This document shows positions 16,052-25,627 of a stretch of 64,000 nt of DNA, in pieces. Location: contig OY781463.1 of assembly GCA_963676725.1 (NCBI GenBank), positions 1,798,001-1,862,000 on the forward strand, written 5' to 3'. Origin of the DNA: G963662905 sp963676725. Lineage in GTDB: Bacteria; Bacteroidota; Bacteroidia; Bacteroidales; WRLA01. The notes under the pieces are model-generated. The model was not told where the DNA came from and did no database searches. It worked only from the letters and a program-made list of their open reading frames with translations. How positions within the stretch are numbered: the stretch's first letter is position 1; each line of letters starts with the position of its first letter. A program made the position numbers and the translations under genes.

Positions 16052-19000
16052 TTAAATATTAGTATTTAGCAGCATAGCGCATTCCTCAATGGAAATTCCT
16101 TTCCGCTGGGCATAATCCGATAACTGATCTTCATCAATTTTTCCAAGATTAAAATAGCGTGCCCCCGGATGATTGAAATAATAGCCGGATACAGATGCTG
16201 CCGGGATCATCGAATAATTATCTGTCAGCATTATTCCTATATCATTGGCTTTTAAAGTATTAAAAATAATTTGTTTCTCACTATGATCAGGGCAGGCAGG
16301 ATATCCCGGAGCAGGGCGAATTCCGCGAAACTCTCCCTTTAACATTTGATTTACAGTTAATTGTTCATCGGGGCTATAGGCCCAAATTTCCTTCCTGATT
16401 CGTTCATGCAAAAATTCGGCAAAGGCTTCTGCAAGCCTGTCTGCCAGTATTTTAAGCATAATTTCACTATAATCGTCCAAATTTTGCCGAAATGCCTGTG
16501 CAGCATCATCGGCACCAAAACCGGCACTTACAGCAAAAAGCCCCAGATAATCTATCTGATCCTCTAATTCGGGGGCTATAAAATCGGCAAGCGACCAATT
16601 TGGTGTTCCCTTTTCTTTATTCTCCTGATTTCTAAGGAAATGAAATTTAATTTTCTCTGAATTACATTCTATTTCAACATCATCTCCCATACGTTTTGCA
16701 GGAAAAATACCATAGGAAGCTTTTGCCATTAACCACTTATTGCGTACAATTAGTTCAAGCATGTCTTGAGCATCTTCTAGCAGCTTTTTTGCTTCCGCTC
16801 CTTTTACGGCATCCTCTAATATGGCTGGATAACGACCGTTAAGCTTCCAGGCATGAAAAAAGAATGTCCAATCAATATAAGGGATAAGCTCTTCAATATT
16901 TTGATTTTCAATAAAGTATTGACCAATTTGATTCGGTTTGCTCAAATTCATTTTTGACCAATCAGTTTTGAAATCATTATTTCTAGCTGCATTTAAAGAA
17001 ATATAAGACGTATTAGGCTTCTTTTGCTTGTGTTTTACTTGAAGCTTCAGATAACGTTCATTTATTTGTGCTAAAAATTCTTTTTTCTTCTGAGGATCAA
17101 TAAGCTTACTCAGTACACCAACACTTTTAGAAGCATCACGCACATGAATCACACCGGGAGGATATTTTTCCGAAATTTTTACGGCAGTATGAATTTCAGA
17201 TGTTGTTGCACCACCAATAATAAGCGGAATATCAAAGCCTTCGGCATTCATTCGTTCGGCAACATGGGTCATTTCTTCCAGAGAAGGCGTAATTAATCCA
17301 CTTAAGCCTATCACATCGACTTGATGCGCACGGGCTTCTTTAATGATCGTATCCACCGGCACCATCACACCCAGATCTACTACTTCATAATTATTGCAGG
17401 CCATAATGACGCCAACGATATTCTTACCAATATCATGCACATCACCTTTAACGGTTGCCAGCAGAATTTTTCCTGCCGAAGATGGCAAACCGGCATTTTC
17501 TTCTTCAATAAATGGTTGAAGGTACGCGACTGCTTTTTTCATAACGCGCGCGCTTTTAACAACTTGTGGAAGGAACATCCGGCCATCGCCAAATAAATTA
17601 CCAACAATGGTCATTCCATCCATCAAAGGACCTTCGATCACGTCAAGCGTACGAGAATAATTTTTTCGCACTTCCTCACAATCCTCGATAATATAATCGC
17701 CAATCCCTTTAACTAAAGCATGCTTTAGGCGATCAATTACCTCAAAATGCCGCCATTCTTCCTCTTTTTGAGCCTTTTGATGTTTGTCGTTATGGCTGTC
17801 TGCATACATCAGCAAACGCTCCGTGGCATCCTTACGTTTATTTAGAACAAGATCTTCGGTTAACTCTAAAAGGTCGTTTGGTATATCATCATAAACCTGT
17901 AATAATGCGGGATTTATAATGGCCATATCAAGTCCTGCTTTAATTGCATGATAAAGAAAAACAGAATGAATTGCCTCACGAACGCTTTGATTGCCACGGA
18001 AAGAAAAAGACAAATTACTCACACCACCACTCACTTTTGCATGAGGAAGATTCTCTTTAATCCATGAACAGCATTTAATAAAATCTACTGCATAATTATT
18101 ATGTTCATCCATTCCGGTACCGATGGTCAGGATATTGGGATCCATAATAATGTCTTCAGATGGGAACTCATTCTGCACAAGGATATCGTAGGAGCGCTTG
18201 CAGACCCTGATTTTTTCATCATAAGAAGCAGCCTGCCCATTTTCATCAAAAGCCATCACGACGACAGCCGCTCCATATTTTTTAATCTTTGCTGCTTTTT
18301 CAATAAATGCCTTTTCACCATCCTTTAGGCTGATGCTGTTTACAATTGCCTTTCCCTGAACGCATTTTAAGCCAGCCTCAATCACCTCCCATTTTGAAGA
18401 GTCGATCATCACCGGAACCTTTGCTGCATCAGGCTCAGCAGCCAAAAGGTTTAAGAAGCGTTTCATGGCTGCAACCGCATCAAGCATGGCATCATCCATA
18501 CACACATCAATCACCTGTGCTCCATTATTAACCTGCTGAATCGCAATAGACAAAGCCTCCTCATAATTTTCCTCACGGATGAGGCGGGCAAATTTTCTCG
18601 ATCCAGCTACATTGGTACGTTCTCCAATATTCACAAAATTACTGCCGGCATAGACCAATAATGGCTCTAGACCGCTTAATTTCAATTGATAATCAGGCGC
18701 TTTGGGGATTCTTGGCTGACTTTTCGCTGCGGCTTCGGCAATTCTATGAATATGACCCGGCTGTGTTCCACAACAACCTCCAATAATATTTACTTGCCTT
18801 TCGGCCAGGAATTTATCTGTTTCACTTCCCATTGCTTCAGGATCCTGATCGTATTCACCAAATTGATTGGGTAGGCCCGCATTCGGGTGAGCGCTGATAA
18901 AGAAAGATGATTTTCGGCTTAAATCCCTGAGCCAAGGCAACATATCATGCGCACCCAAGGCACAGTTCAAACCTATGCTCAGGAGTTTGGCATGTGATAA

Positions 19001-19729
19001 ACTCGTTAAAAAAGCCTCTGGGGTTTGACCGCTTAAGGTTCTGCCACTGGCGTCGGTAATCGTTCCTGAAACCATGATATAGCGTTCATCATCCTTATCA
19101 GCCAACACTTTATCAATAGCAAACAAAGCAGCTTTTGCATTGAGTGTATCGAAAACCGTCTCGACCAGAAAAATATCCACACCGCCATCATAAAGTCCGA
19201 GCGCTTGCTCATAATACGCATCGGCAAGTGTATCAAAAGAAACCTCTCGATAGCCCGGATCATTCACTTCGGGGCTCATGGATGCTGTTTTATTTGTTGG
19301 CCCCATGCTTCCCGCCACATAAAATACTTTGTCGGGAAACTCAGAAGCAATTTCGTCGATAGCAGCACAGGCAATTTCAGCAGCAGACTTATTGATTCGA
19401 TACACCTGATCTTCCATCCCATAATCAGCCATACTGATGCGTTGGGCATTAAAAGTATTTGTTTCGATAATATCAGCTCCAGCCCGTATATATTCTTTAT
19501 GTATTTCTTTGATTATCAATGGCTGACTTAAAGATAAGAGGTCATTGTTCCCTGTTTGCGGCAAGGAATGGGCAGCAAATTCTTTGCCACGAAAATCCTC
19601 TTCTTGCAAATTATGCTTTTGAATCATAGTGCCCATTGCGCCGTCGAGTACTAAAACCCTCTCCTTGAGCAGTTTTTTAATATCTGCTTTTCTCTCCTTC
19701 ATGCGTTCTCTTTTAGACTTAAAAATCAA
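16052..19729 (-). CDS. metH: Cobalamin-dependent methionine synthase
   Basis: The full-length 1225-residue enzyme has all modules in order. Residues about 25-340 are the homocysteine-binding barrel with zinc ligands Cys255 and Cys319/Cys320 (GGCCG). Residues about 360-630 are the methyl-THF barrel. The cap follows at about 665-750, then the B12 domain at about 752-890 with the cobalt-ligating His765 in DVHDIGKN. Residues about 930-1220 are the AdoMet-dependent reactivation domain. It transfers methyl from methyl-THF to homocysteine. The start may be Met1 or Met10. It is followed within 6 bp by metF, and metX lies 311 bp upstream on the same strand. No consensus cobalamin or SAM-I riboswitch is visible upstream. 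Confidence 0.97.
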   Translation of the reverse strand: MIFKSKRERMKERKADIKKLLKERVLVLDGAMGTMIQKHNLQEEDFRGKEFAAHSLPQTGNNDLLSLSQPLIIKEIHKEYIRAGADIIETNTFNAQRISMADYGMEDQVYRINKSAAEIACAAIDEIASEFPDKVFYVAGSMGPTNKTASMSPEVNDPGYREVSFDTLADAYYEQALGLYDGGVDIFLVETVFDTLNAKAALFAIDKVLADKDDERYIMVSGTITDASGRTLSGQTPEAFLTSLSHAKLLSIGLNCALGAHDMLPWLRDLSRKSSFFISAHPNAGLPNQFGEYDQDPEAMGSETDKFLAERQVNIIGGCCGTQPGHIHRIAEAAAKSQPRIPKAPDYQLKLSGLEPLLVYAGSNFVNIGERTNVAGSRKFARLIREENYEEALSIAIQQVNNGAQVIDVCMDDAMLDAVAAMKRFLNLLAAEPDAAKVPVMIDSSKWEVIEAGLKCVQGKAIVNSISLKDGEKAFIEKAAKIKKYGAAVVVMAFDENGQAASYDEKIRVCKRSYDILVQNEFPSEDIIMDPNILTIGTGMDEHNNYAVDFIKCCSWIKENLPHAKVSGGVSNLSFSFRGNQSVREAIHSVFLYHAIKAGLDMAIINPALLQVYDDIPNDLLELTEDLVLNKRKDATERLLMYADSHNDKHQKAQKEEEWRHFEVIDRLKHALVKGIGDYIIEDCEEVRKNYSRTLDVIEGPLMDGMTIVGNLFGDGRMFLPQVVKSARVMKKAVAYLQPFIEEENAGLPSSAGKILLATVKGDVHDIGKNIVGVIMACNNYEVVDLGVMVPVDTIIKEARAHQVDVIGLSGLITPSLEEMTHVAERMNAEGFDIPLIIGGATTSEIHTAVKISEKYPPGVIHVRDASKSVGVLSKLIDPQKKKEFLAQINERYLKLQVKHKQKKPNTSYISLNAARNNDFKTDWSKMNLSKPNQIGQYFIENQNIEELIPYIDWTFFFHAWKLNGRYPAILEDAVKGAEAKKLLEDAQDMLELIVRNKWLMAKASYGIFPAKRMGDDVEIECNSEKIKFHFLRNQENKEKGTPNWSLADFIAPELEDQIDYLGLFAVSAGFGADDAAQAFRQNLDDYSEIMLKILADRLAEAFAEFLHERIRKEIWAYSPDEQLTVNQMLKGEFRGIRPAPGYPACPDHSEKQIIFNTLKANDIGIMLTDNYSMIPAASVSGYYFNHPGARYFNLGKIDEDQLSDYAQRKGISIEECAMLLNTNI

Positions 19730-20040
19730 TACTGCAACACTTTCGTTGCTCTATTTCTCATCTTGCCCAAATTGTATGCTTCTATATTTTTTTTAAAAAA
19801 CAAAGTCAAAGCATTTATAAATAAGACTTAAAGCTTGCAATTTATTTCATTTGCCTCCTTTTTATAAAGGCAATAATTCCAAGCTAAGATGAAATTTTTC
19901 GCGAAGGTAAATAATCTGGTCGATTTTTTGAGGGAATAAGGGCAAGTATCTGTTTGCTTTCACTGTTTTATGAATTATTCCGGCAAGTTGCACAAATTTA
20001 AATAAGCCTGAAAAATATAAATAATTAATATTTACTAATA
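19730..20040. other. metX-metH intergenic region
   Basis: These 311 bp contain a small hairpin near metH (GCAAC at 19734-19738 with GTTGC at 19745-19749). There is also a 60-codon TTG-started frame (19862-20044, minus) that begins on the metX stop codon and shows no recognisable features. I see no -7 box of good quality and no known riboswitch core. Confidence 0.4.
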
Positions 20041-21084
20041 TCAATCGAGAAAAGGAAATTTGGATCGAAAGGTTTTTGAAATAGTTTCGGTTTCAAGTAA
20101 AAATCCATCATGCCCATAATCAGATTCAATGATTTGTAAGTGGGAATTTACTATAGCATTTGCCATTCTAATATGCTCATCAACAGAAAAAAGAAGATCA
20201 GATCGTATACTCAGGACTAATGTTTTTGCGCGAATCAGCCTTAAAGCATTTTCGACACCGCCCCTGCCTCGTCCCACATCATGTGCATCGAGGCATTTTG
20301 TCATTATATAATAGCTAAATACATTAAAACGTTTACGCAATTTTATGCCCTGGTAGCGTTGATAGGATTCCACTTTGGAACAAATAAAAGGATCTTCATT
20401 TTCAACGAATTGGGTATTATTATAGGCAGTGGCATTTCGATAACTCAGCAATGCAATTGAACGGGCAGCTTCCAATCCACGCATTGCCGCATCTGGGCGA
20501 TCTTCAAAAAATGTCGGATCAGCCTCAATAGCCATTCTCTGGCTCGCACTAAATGCTTTCAACCAAGGACTTGACACAGCACTTCCTCCAATAATTGCAA
20601 GATTTCGTATACGTTCGGCCTGCATTATTGCCCATTCCATAGCCTGATGGCTTCCCACAGAACCACCGACAAGTAAATCGATATGATTTATCTGCAAATG
20701 ATCTGCTAGCAAAATATGAGCATGTACCAAATCCCTGACAGTGAGTATGGGGAATCGGCGGAACCAAGCTTTATTGCTTTGTGGATCAATATCTAATGGA
20801 CCTGTTGTTCCATAGCAGGAACCCAAAATATTCGCACAAATAATATTGTATTTCTCCGGATCAAATAATTTGCCTTTCCCAGTTAATCCCGGCCACCATT
20901 CCATTGGGTTCGCATTGGCCGTTAAAGCATGGCAGATCCATATTAACTTACGTGAACGATCCTCAGGGTTTCCAAAAAAATGGTATGCAATACAAAGCCC
21001 GGGCAATAAAGCTCCCGATTCTGTTTTAAAGGCAGTTGTAGATTCAAAAAAGAGAGTATCATTCATCATCAAATATTTAGGCAA
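20041..21084 (-). CDS. metX: Homoserine O-acetyltransferase (alpha/beta hydrolase)
   Basis: This 347-residue alpha/beta hydrolase has the nucleophile elbow GGSVGS (Ser142) in place of the commoner GGSMGG. The acid/base residues sit in the SDLLFS and GHDGFL contexts, and the family HALTANA and GSCYGTTGP motifs are present. It acylates homoserine for methionine synthesis. Whether the acyl group is acetyl or succinyl cannot be read with certainty, but the sequence layout is MetX-like. It precedes metH and metF on the same strand. The start may be Met1 or the Met6/Met7 pair. The upstream region has unusual dyad structure (see the 21085-21509 entry). Confidence 0.9.
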   Translation of the reverse strand: MPKYLMMNDTLFFESTTAFKTESGALLPGLCIAYHFFGNPEDRSRKLIWICHALTANANPMEWWPGLTGKGKLFDPEKYNIICANILGSCYGTTGPLDIDPQSNKAWFRRFPILTVRDLVHAHILLADHLQINHIDLLVGGSVGSHQAMEWAIMQAERIRNLAIIGGSAVSSPWLKAFSASQRMAIEADPTFFEDRPDAAMRGLEAARSIALLSYRNATAYNNTQFVENEDPFICSKVESYQRYQGIKLRKRFNVFSYYIMTKCLDAHDVGRGRGGVENALRLIRAKTLVLSIRSDLLFSVDEHIRMANAIVNSHLQIIESDYGHDGFLLETETISKTFRSKFPFLD

Positions 21085-21509
21085 TTAGTGCAAACTTCCT
21101 TCAGATTCAGATGCTTTCCACAAAAAAGCAAAGGATATTTTGAAAAAACATAAAGACCAACAAAAATAAGGAAAGCATGATAAAGTCTGAATAGAAAACG
21201 CTCAAGAAATGAAAATTTAAAGAATATAAAGCCCGAGGCTCTTTGAGCAATACACTGTATCATGGAAAATTCCATATTAAGGACAGGCGGGCTTTTTTCA
21301 GACAGGTTATGAAAATCAGCGTTTAATTGATGCAAAAATTCGATATAATTTATAATAGTTTAATTATCAGGAAATTTATTTACAGTCAAAGCCGCTACAG
21401 CACTATAGTGTAGAAACATTGAGGGAAAAAATAAAGTTGAAGAAGCCTTGCTGTTGTATTATTGGACGGTTTTATCTAAATTTACCCATAAAACCAAAAA
21501 GCACTGCAT
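21085..21509. other. Dyad-rich divergent region between metX and the glycan operon
   Basis: This gene-free 425 bp holds four structures. (1) AAAGCCCG (21228-21235) pairs with CGGGCTTT (21288-21295) and encloses three small hairpins. (2) GGAAAGCAT (21170-21178) pairs with ATGCTTTCC (21111-21119), extended by TCTGAAT (21186-21192) with ATTCAGA (21105-21111). (3) A minus-strand TATTTTTG -7 box lies at 21161-21168, inside dyad 2, and could serve metX. (4) A CACTATAGTG palindrome (21401-21410) is flanked by CTACA and TGTAG on the glycan-operon side. This points to regulation of one or both operons, but no known riboswitch core is recognised. Confidence 0.5.
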
Positions 21510-22661
21510 ATGAGAATTGGGATAGAAGGACAACGTTTATTTCGTGAAAAGAAACATGGAATGGACATGGTAGCCCTGGAGTTAATCCTCAACCTACAAA
21601 AAATCGACACCGAAAATGAATATTTTATCTATGTAAAACCCGATGTAGATGAATGCCTTCATGACACTGCAAATTTTAAAATAAGAAAAGTAGAAGGCGG
21701 TGCCTACCCGTTTTGGGAGCAAAAGTCGTTGCCTGCTGCAGCTGCGGCCGATAAAGTGGATGTGCTTCACTGCACAAGCAATACGGCTCCATTAAAAACC
21801 GCGATGCCATTAATGATTACCCTCCACGATATTATTTATATGGAGCATAGCATGATGAAGATCATCGGCAGTAGCGGAACGGCCTACCAGCGTTTTGGCA
21901 ATGTCTATCGTCGCTATGTTGTGCCAAGGGTCATGAAAAAGAGTGATATAATTATCACGGTTTCAAATTTTGAAAAGAAACGTATCGAAGACTTTTTCGG
22001 CATTAAAGATAATAGACTTCGTGCAGTTTATAATGGTGTGAGTGAACATTTTAAAGAAGTTACTGACAGCAAGGAACTAAAACGTGTTAAAGAATTATAC
22101 AATTTGCCCGATAAGTATTTCTTCTTTTTGGGCAATACGGATCCGAAAAAGAATACCCCGGGCGTGTTAAAAGCCTATTCTGATTATCGCAAACAATCGG
22201 GTTTGGATATTCAACTAGTCATGTTGGATTTTGATCGAGAGGAGCTTCTGAAAATGGCAAAATCGGTTGGTGATGAGGATATTATTAACCACATTCACCT
22301 TACAGGATATGTAAAAAACACGGATTTGCCTGCCATTTACAGTCAATGTGAGATATTCCTTTATCCCAGTTTACGCGAAAGCTTTGGTATCCCTGTTTTA
22401 GAAGCAATGGGCTGTGCCGTTCCCGTAATCACATCCAATACATCGAGCATGCCGGAAGTTTCCGGAGGTGCTGCCATATTGGTAGATCCTTATAAACCCG
22501 AAGAGATAACAGATGCGATTCATCGTTTTATGACCGATAATGCTTTACGTGATGAGTACAGGCAAAAAGGTCCGGGGCGCGCTAGGGAATTTAGCTGGAA
22601 AGCAATGTCAGAGCATGTGCTTGAATTATATAAAGAAGTGGTTAACAAACATATATCATAA
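21510..22661 (+). CDS. GT4-type glycosyltransferase
   Basis: This 383-residue GT-B fold glycosyltransferase has an N-terminal acceptor domain and a C-terminal nucleotide-sugar domain. The latter carries FFLGNTDPKKN, the HLTGYV segment and the GT4 E-x7-E motif (ESFGIPVLEAMG). It probably transfers a hexose in the cytosol onto a lipid-linked or nascent surface polysaccharide. It is the first gene of a tightly packed operon; its stop codon overlaps the next start (TAATG). The sugar specificity cannot be inferred. Confidence 0.92.
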   Translation: MRIGIEGQRLFREKKHGMDMVALELILNLQKIDTENEYFIYVKPDVDECLHDTANFKIRKVEGGAYPFWEQKSLPAAAAADKVDVLHCTSNTAPLKTAMPLMITLHDIIYMEHSMMKIIGSSGTAYQRFGNVYRRYVVPRVMKKSDIIITVSNFEKKRIEDFFGIKDNRLRAVYNGVSEHFKEVTDSKELKRVKELYNLPDKYFFFLGNTDPKKNTPGVLKAYSDYRKQSGLDIQLVMLDFDREELLKMAKSVGDEDIINHIHLTGYVKNTDLPAIYSQCEIFLYPSLRESFGIPVLEAMGCAVPVITSNTSSMPEVSGGAAILVDPYKPEEITDAIHRFMTDNALRDEYRQKGPGRAREFSWKAMSEHVLELYKEVVNKHIS

Positions 22662-23847
22662 TGAAAAATAGAGATATTGTAGTCGTGGGCATTCAGCCTG
22701 GGATATTGAAATCGGAAGCAATTGCAAAGATATTGCACGGGAAATGTCGAAAAACAACAGGGTTCTCTATGTAAATGCCCCACTCGACCAAAAATCGATG
22801 CTGAAAGAAAAAGACAGCCAGAAAGTAAAGAACAGACTGGAAGTTTTAAATGATCCATCGAAAGCACTTCAAAAAATTGGCGATAATTTTTGGGCATATA
22901 CTCCTCCAATTACTATTTGGTCGGCTAATTTCTTGCCTTGGACATCTTTATTTTCTTTTTTTAATAAGAGGAACAACAAGAAATTTGCAACTTCTATAAA
23001 TCAGGCAGTAAAGGAGCTCGGCTTTAAAGACATCATTCTTTTTAATGACCAGCATATGTTTTTGGGGCATTATTTGAAAGAATTTATCGCGCCATCGCTC
23101 TATATTTACTATATACGCGATAATCTGCAAAATGTGAAATACTGGAACAAACACGGCCACAGCATCGAGCCTAGCCTGATTAAAAAGGCTGATTTAGTAT
23201 TTACGAATTCTTTGCTTTATGAAGAATACGCTCAAAAATATAATAAGAATAGTTATATGGTTGGACAGGGCTGTGATACTGAATTATTCCGTGATGAAAT
23301 TGTAGAAGTTGCAGAAGAGCTCAAAGACATCAAAAAGCCTATCCTTGGATATGTTGGTTTTTTATCTTCTAAAAGGCTTGATATTGAGGTTATAAGCCAT
23401 ATCGCAAAAGAAAGGCCGAATATCAGTATTGTACTGGTAGGCCCTGAAGATGATGCATTTAAGGCATCGGAACTGCATCAAATGGATAATGTAGTTTTTC
23501 TTGGCTCCAAACCACCTGAGTCATTGGCAACCTACATCAAAGGTTTTGATATAGCCATTAATCCTCAAAGGCTTACAAAAGCTACACTTGGGAATTACCC
23601 AAGAAAAATTGATGAATATCTTGCAATGGGAAAAGCTACTCTGGCAACAAAAACCAGAGCCATGGAGTATTTTAAAGATGCTGTATACCTTGCAGAAAAT
23701 AAAGAGGGTTATATTGATATCGTTGATCTTGCAATAAAAGAAGATTCTGACGTATTACGAAAAAAACGCATGGATGTTGGTCATTCACACGGTTGGTCAG
23801 ACTGCGTTCAAACTATGTATAAACTCATCGAAAACTTTAAAAAATAA
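22661..23847 (+). CDS. GT-B glycosyltransferase interrupted by an apparent 1-nt frameshift near its 5' end
   Basis: The open frame from 22744 encodes 367 residues of a GT-B glycosyltransferase (YVNAPLD start, LGYVGFLSSKRLD, then AINPQRLTKATLGNYPRK). The natural start is the ATG at 22661, which overlaps the upstream stop as TAATG. From it one reads MKNRDIVVVGIQP, and the frame then shifts at about 22697-22699. The adjacent frame continues from TGG at 22699 as WDIEIGSNCKDIAREMSKNN, exactly the continuation expected in this Bacteroidota family. One base is missing between CC and TGG. This may be a real inactivating deletion, a phase-variable or recoded site, or a sequencing error. If translated only from 22744 the enzyme would lose its first Rossmann strand. 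Confidence 0.85.
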
Positions 23848-23850
23848 ACC

Positions 23851-24999
23851 TTGCAGGCCATGAACATCAAAAAGAATTTATATTGGTTCCTGAAATTTTT
23901 ATCGGAAAGAAACCAAAGGGCTCATTATACTAAGCATTATAAGTATGAAATTGAGCACTATAATGGCTACAAAGACAAAAAGCCGGCAGGCCAGATGAAG
24001 AAGGAAATGAAAATCCTGAAAAAATACTGGGGCTGTTATCCCTTTCAGTACATCCGTTATGGGATGTATAAAAAATCCTGTCCTTTTACTATTGAACAGA
24101 TGAAGGATTATGTGCCGAATTATTTTGCCTATTATCTTTTTTTTCCAAAAATTTTTAAGGATTATGGCATTGTCTCTGAGGATAAGGAAATCACCTACCG
24201 TATGCTTGACTCCTACTCGATTCATCAACCGGTTTTGTTGCTGCAATATAAAAATGGTGTGCTTTACAATAAGGATAAAACAATAATTGATGCAGTCGAA
24301 GCAAATAAGATTATTCAAAATTCTTATGCAGAAAAACTCTTTTTAAAGCCAACTACAGGATTGGGTGGCAGGGGCATTATTGTTTTTAATAAAAAGGATT
24401 CCTTTAAAAACAAAGAAGGTAATGAGTTGTCTGCTGATTTCATCATAAATACCTTGGGCAATGATTGCGATTATTTGCTGCAGGAAGGCTTAAGGCAACA
24501 TGATGTGCTCAACTCAATTTATCCGAATGCGGTAAATACTTTCCGTATTATGACACATACAGTGAAAGGCGAAACGAGAATTATGTTTGCCATGCTCCGT
24601 ATGGGACAAGGTGGTAATCAACTCGATAATGCCAGTCAAAAAGGTTTGGTCTGTAAAATCGATCCTGAAAGCGGGGCGTTTAACCATACCGGCCATACCG
24701 GTCTAGGTAAAACAATGGACCAACATCCTGATTCTCAATTTGTTTTTAAAGGGTTTGTATTCCCATATTGGAAAGAGGTCCGAGAGTTTATCATGGATGC
24801 TTCTTTAAAATTTGAAACCATTCCGTACATCGGTTGGGATGTTGCTTTTACTACGGATGGGCCTGCAATTATTGAATTAAATGCAGGCGCCGGTCTCGAA
24901 TACCTTCAGGACAGCCATGGTGGCGTACGAAAGGCCTATGGGATTGAAAACCCAAAGAAATATTGGTATAACGATCGTTTTGTTGTTAAAGACTTATAG
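23851..24999 (+). CDS. Sugar-transfer-associated ATP-grasp protein
   Basis: This 382-residue protein has an ATP-grasp core: LFLKPTTGLGGRGIIVF is the glycine-rich ATP loop, QEGLRQHD is the hinge, and AIIELNAGAG carries the Mg-binding Asn/Glu. It resembles the ATPgrasp_ST family commonly encoded in polysaccharide clusters next to hexapeptide transferases. It presumably ligates a carboxylate to an amine or hydroxyl on a sugar or lipid carrier. The exact reaction is unknown. It starts 3 bp after the upstream stop (Met1, or Met4 at 23860) and is followed after 3 bp by the acyltransferase. Confidence 0.85.
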   Translation: MQAMNIKKNLYWFLKFLSERNQRAHYTKHYKYEIEHYNGYKDKKPAGQMKKEMKILKKYWGCYPFQYIRYGMYKKSCPFTIEQMKDYVPNYFAYYLFFPKIFKDYGIVSEDKEITYRMLDSYSIHQPVLLLQYKNGVLYNKDKTIIDAVEANKIIQNSYAEKLFLKPTTGLGGRGIIVFNKKDSFKNKEGNELSADFIINTLGNDCDYLLQEGLRQHDVLNSIYPNAVNTFRIMTHTVKGETRIMFAMLRMGQGGNQLDNASQKGLVCKIDPESGAFNHTGHTGLGKTMDQHPDSQFVFKGFVFPYWKEVREFIMDASLKFETIPYIGWDVAFTTDGPAIIELNAGAGLEYLQDSHGGVRKAYGIENPKKYWYNDRFVVKDL

Positions 25000-25002
25000 C
25001 CT

Positions 25003-25611
25003 ATGCTTCAAAAGATTAAATCAAATAAAAAGTTAAAAAGCTTCGCTATCAGCTTATTAACACCAAAAAGAAACCCTCGACCGCGTTGGTGGGTGCGCAA
25101 TATCCTCAATAAATTTTACCATAAAAAAGGGAAAGGCGCTGTAATCAGGCGTAATGCACGCATCGATGTATTTCCGTGGAAACGTTTTGAAATTGGGAAA
25201 CTGACCACAATCGAATCCTATTGTACTATAAACAATGGCTCCGGTGATGTGCTTATGGGCGACCGTGTTCGGGTTGGTATTGGCTCGGTGGTTATTGGCC
25301 CTGTGACTATGGGAAGTGGCTCAGGTTTGGGTCAACATGTTTTTGTGTCAGGTTTTAACCATGGTTTTTCTGATGCGACAAAAAATTCCAGTGTCCAGGA
25401 TTTGGATATTCGTCCTACTGTTATCGAAGAGGAGGCTCATATTGGTGCCAATTCCGTAATTCTGGCCGGAGTCCGTATTGGGAAACGTTGCCAAATTGGT
25501 GCGGGCAGTGTGGTGACAAAAGACATTCCACCATTTTCTGTGGCTGTGGGCAATCCGGCACGCGTGATTAAACAGTTTAATAAAGAATCAGGTAAATGGG
25601 AAAAGGTTTAA
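25003..25611 (+). CDS. Left-handed beta-helix (hexapeptide) acyltransferase
   Basis: This 202-residue protein has an N-terminal helical region followed by hexapeptide repeats (GDRVRVGIGSVVIGPVTMG, then HIGANSVILAGVRIGKRCQI) and a C-terminal GNPARVIK motif, as in WcaF/NodL-type O-acetyltransferases. The catalytic His probably lies in FNHGF. It should O-acetylate a sugar in the product of this operon. It is tightly spaced with the genes on both sides. Confidence 0.9.
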   Translation: MLQKIKSNKKLKSFAISLLTPKRNPRPRWWVRNILNKFYHKKGKGAVIRRNARIDVFPWKRFEIGKLTTIESYCTINNGSGDVLMGDRVRVGIGSVVIGPVTMGSGSGLGQHVFVSGFNHGFSDATKNSSVQDLDIRPTVIEEEAHIGANSVILAGVRIGKRCQIGAGSVVTKDIPPFSVAVGNPARVIKQFNKESGKWEKV

Positions 25612-25627
25612 CTAAATAAGCGACATT

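Noticed and set aside
19730..19900. SAM-I or cobalamin riboswitch before metH
   Set aside because: No CTTATCAAGAG core or B12-box sequence is present on the transcribed strand; only a short hairpin was seen.
19862..20044. 60-codon TTG-started frame immediately after metX
   Set aside because: It begins on the metX stop and could be translationally coupled, but it has no recognisable motif and the DNA is AT-rich. Left as a note only.
21069..21335. 88-codon minus-strand frame upstream of metX
   Set aside because: Overlaps the metX start in another frame, the translation is implausible, and the region is better explained as regulatory DNA with dyads.
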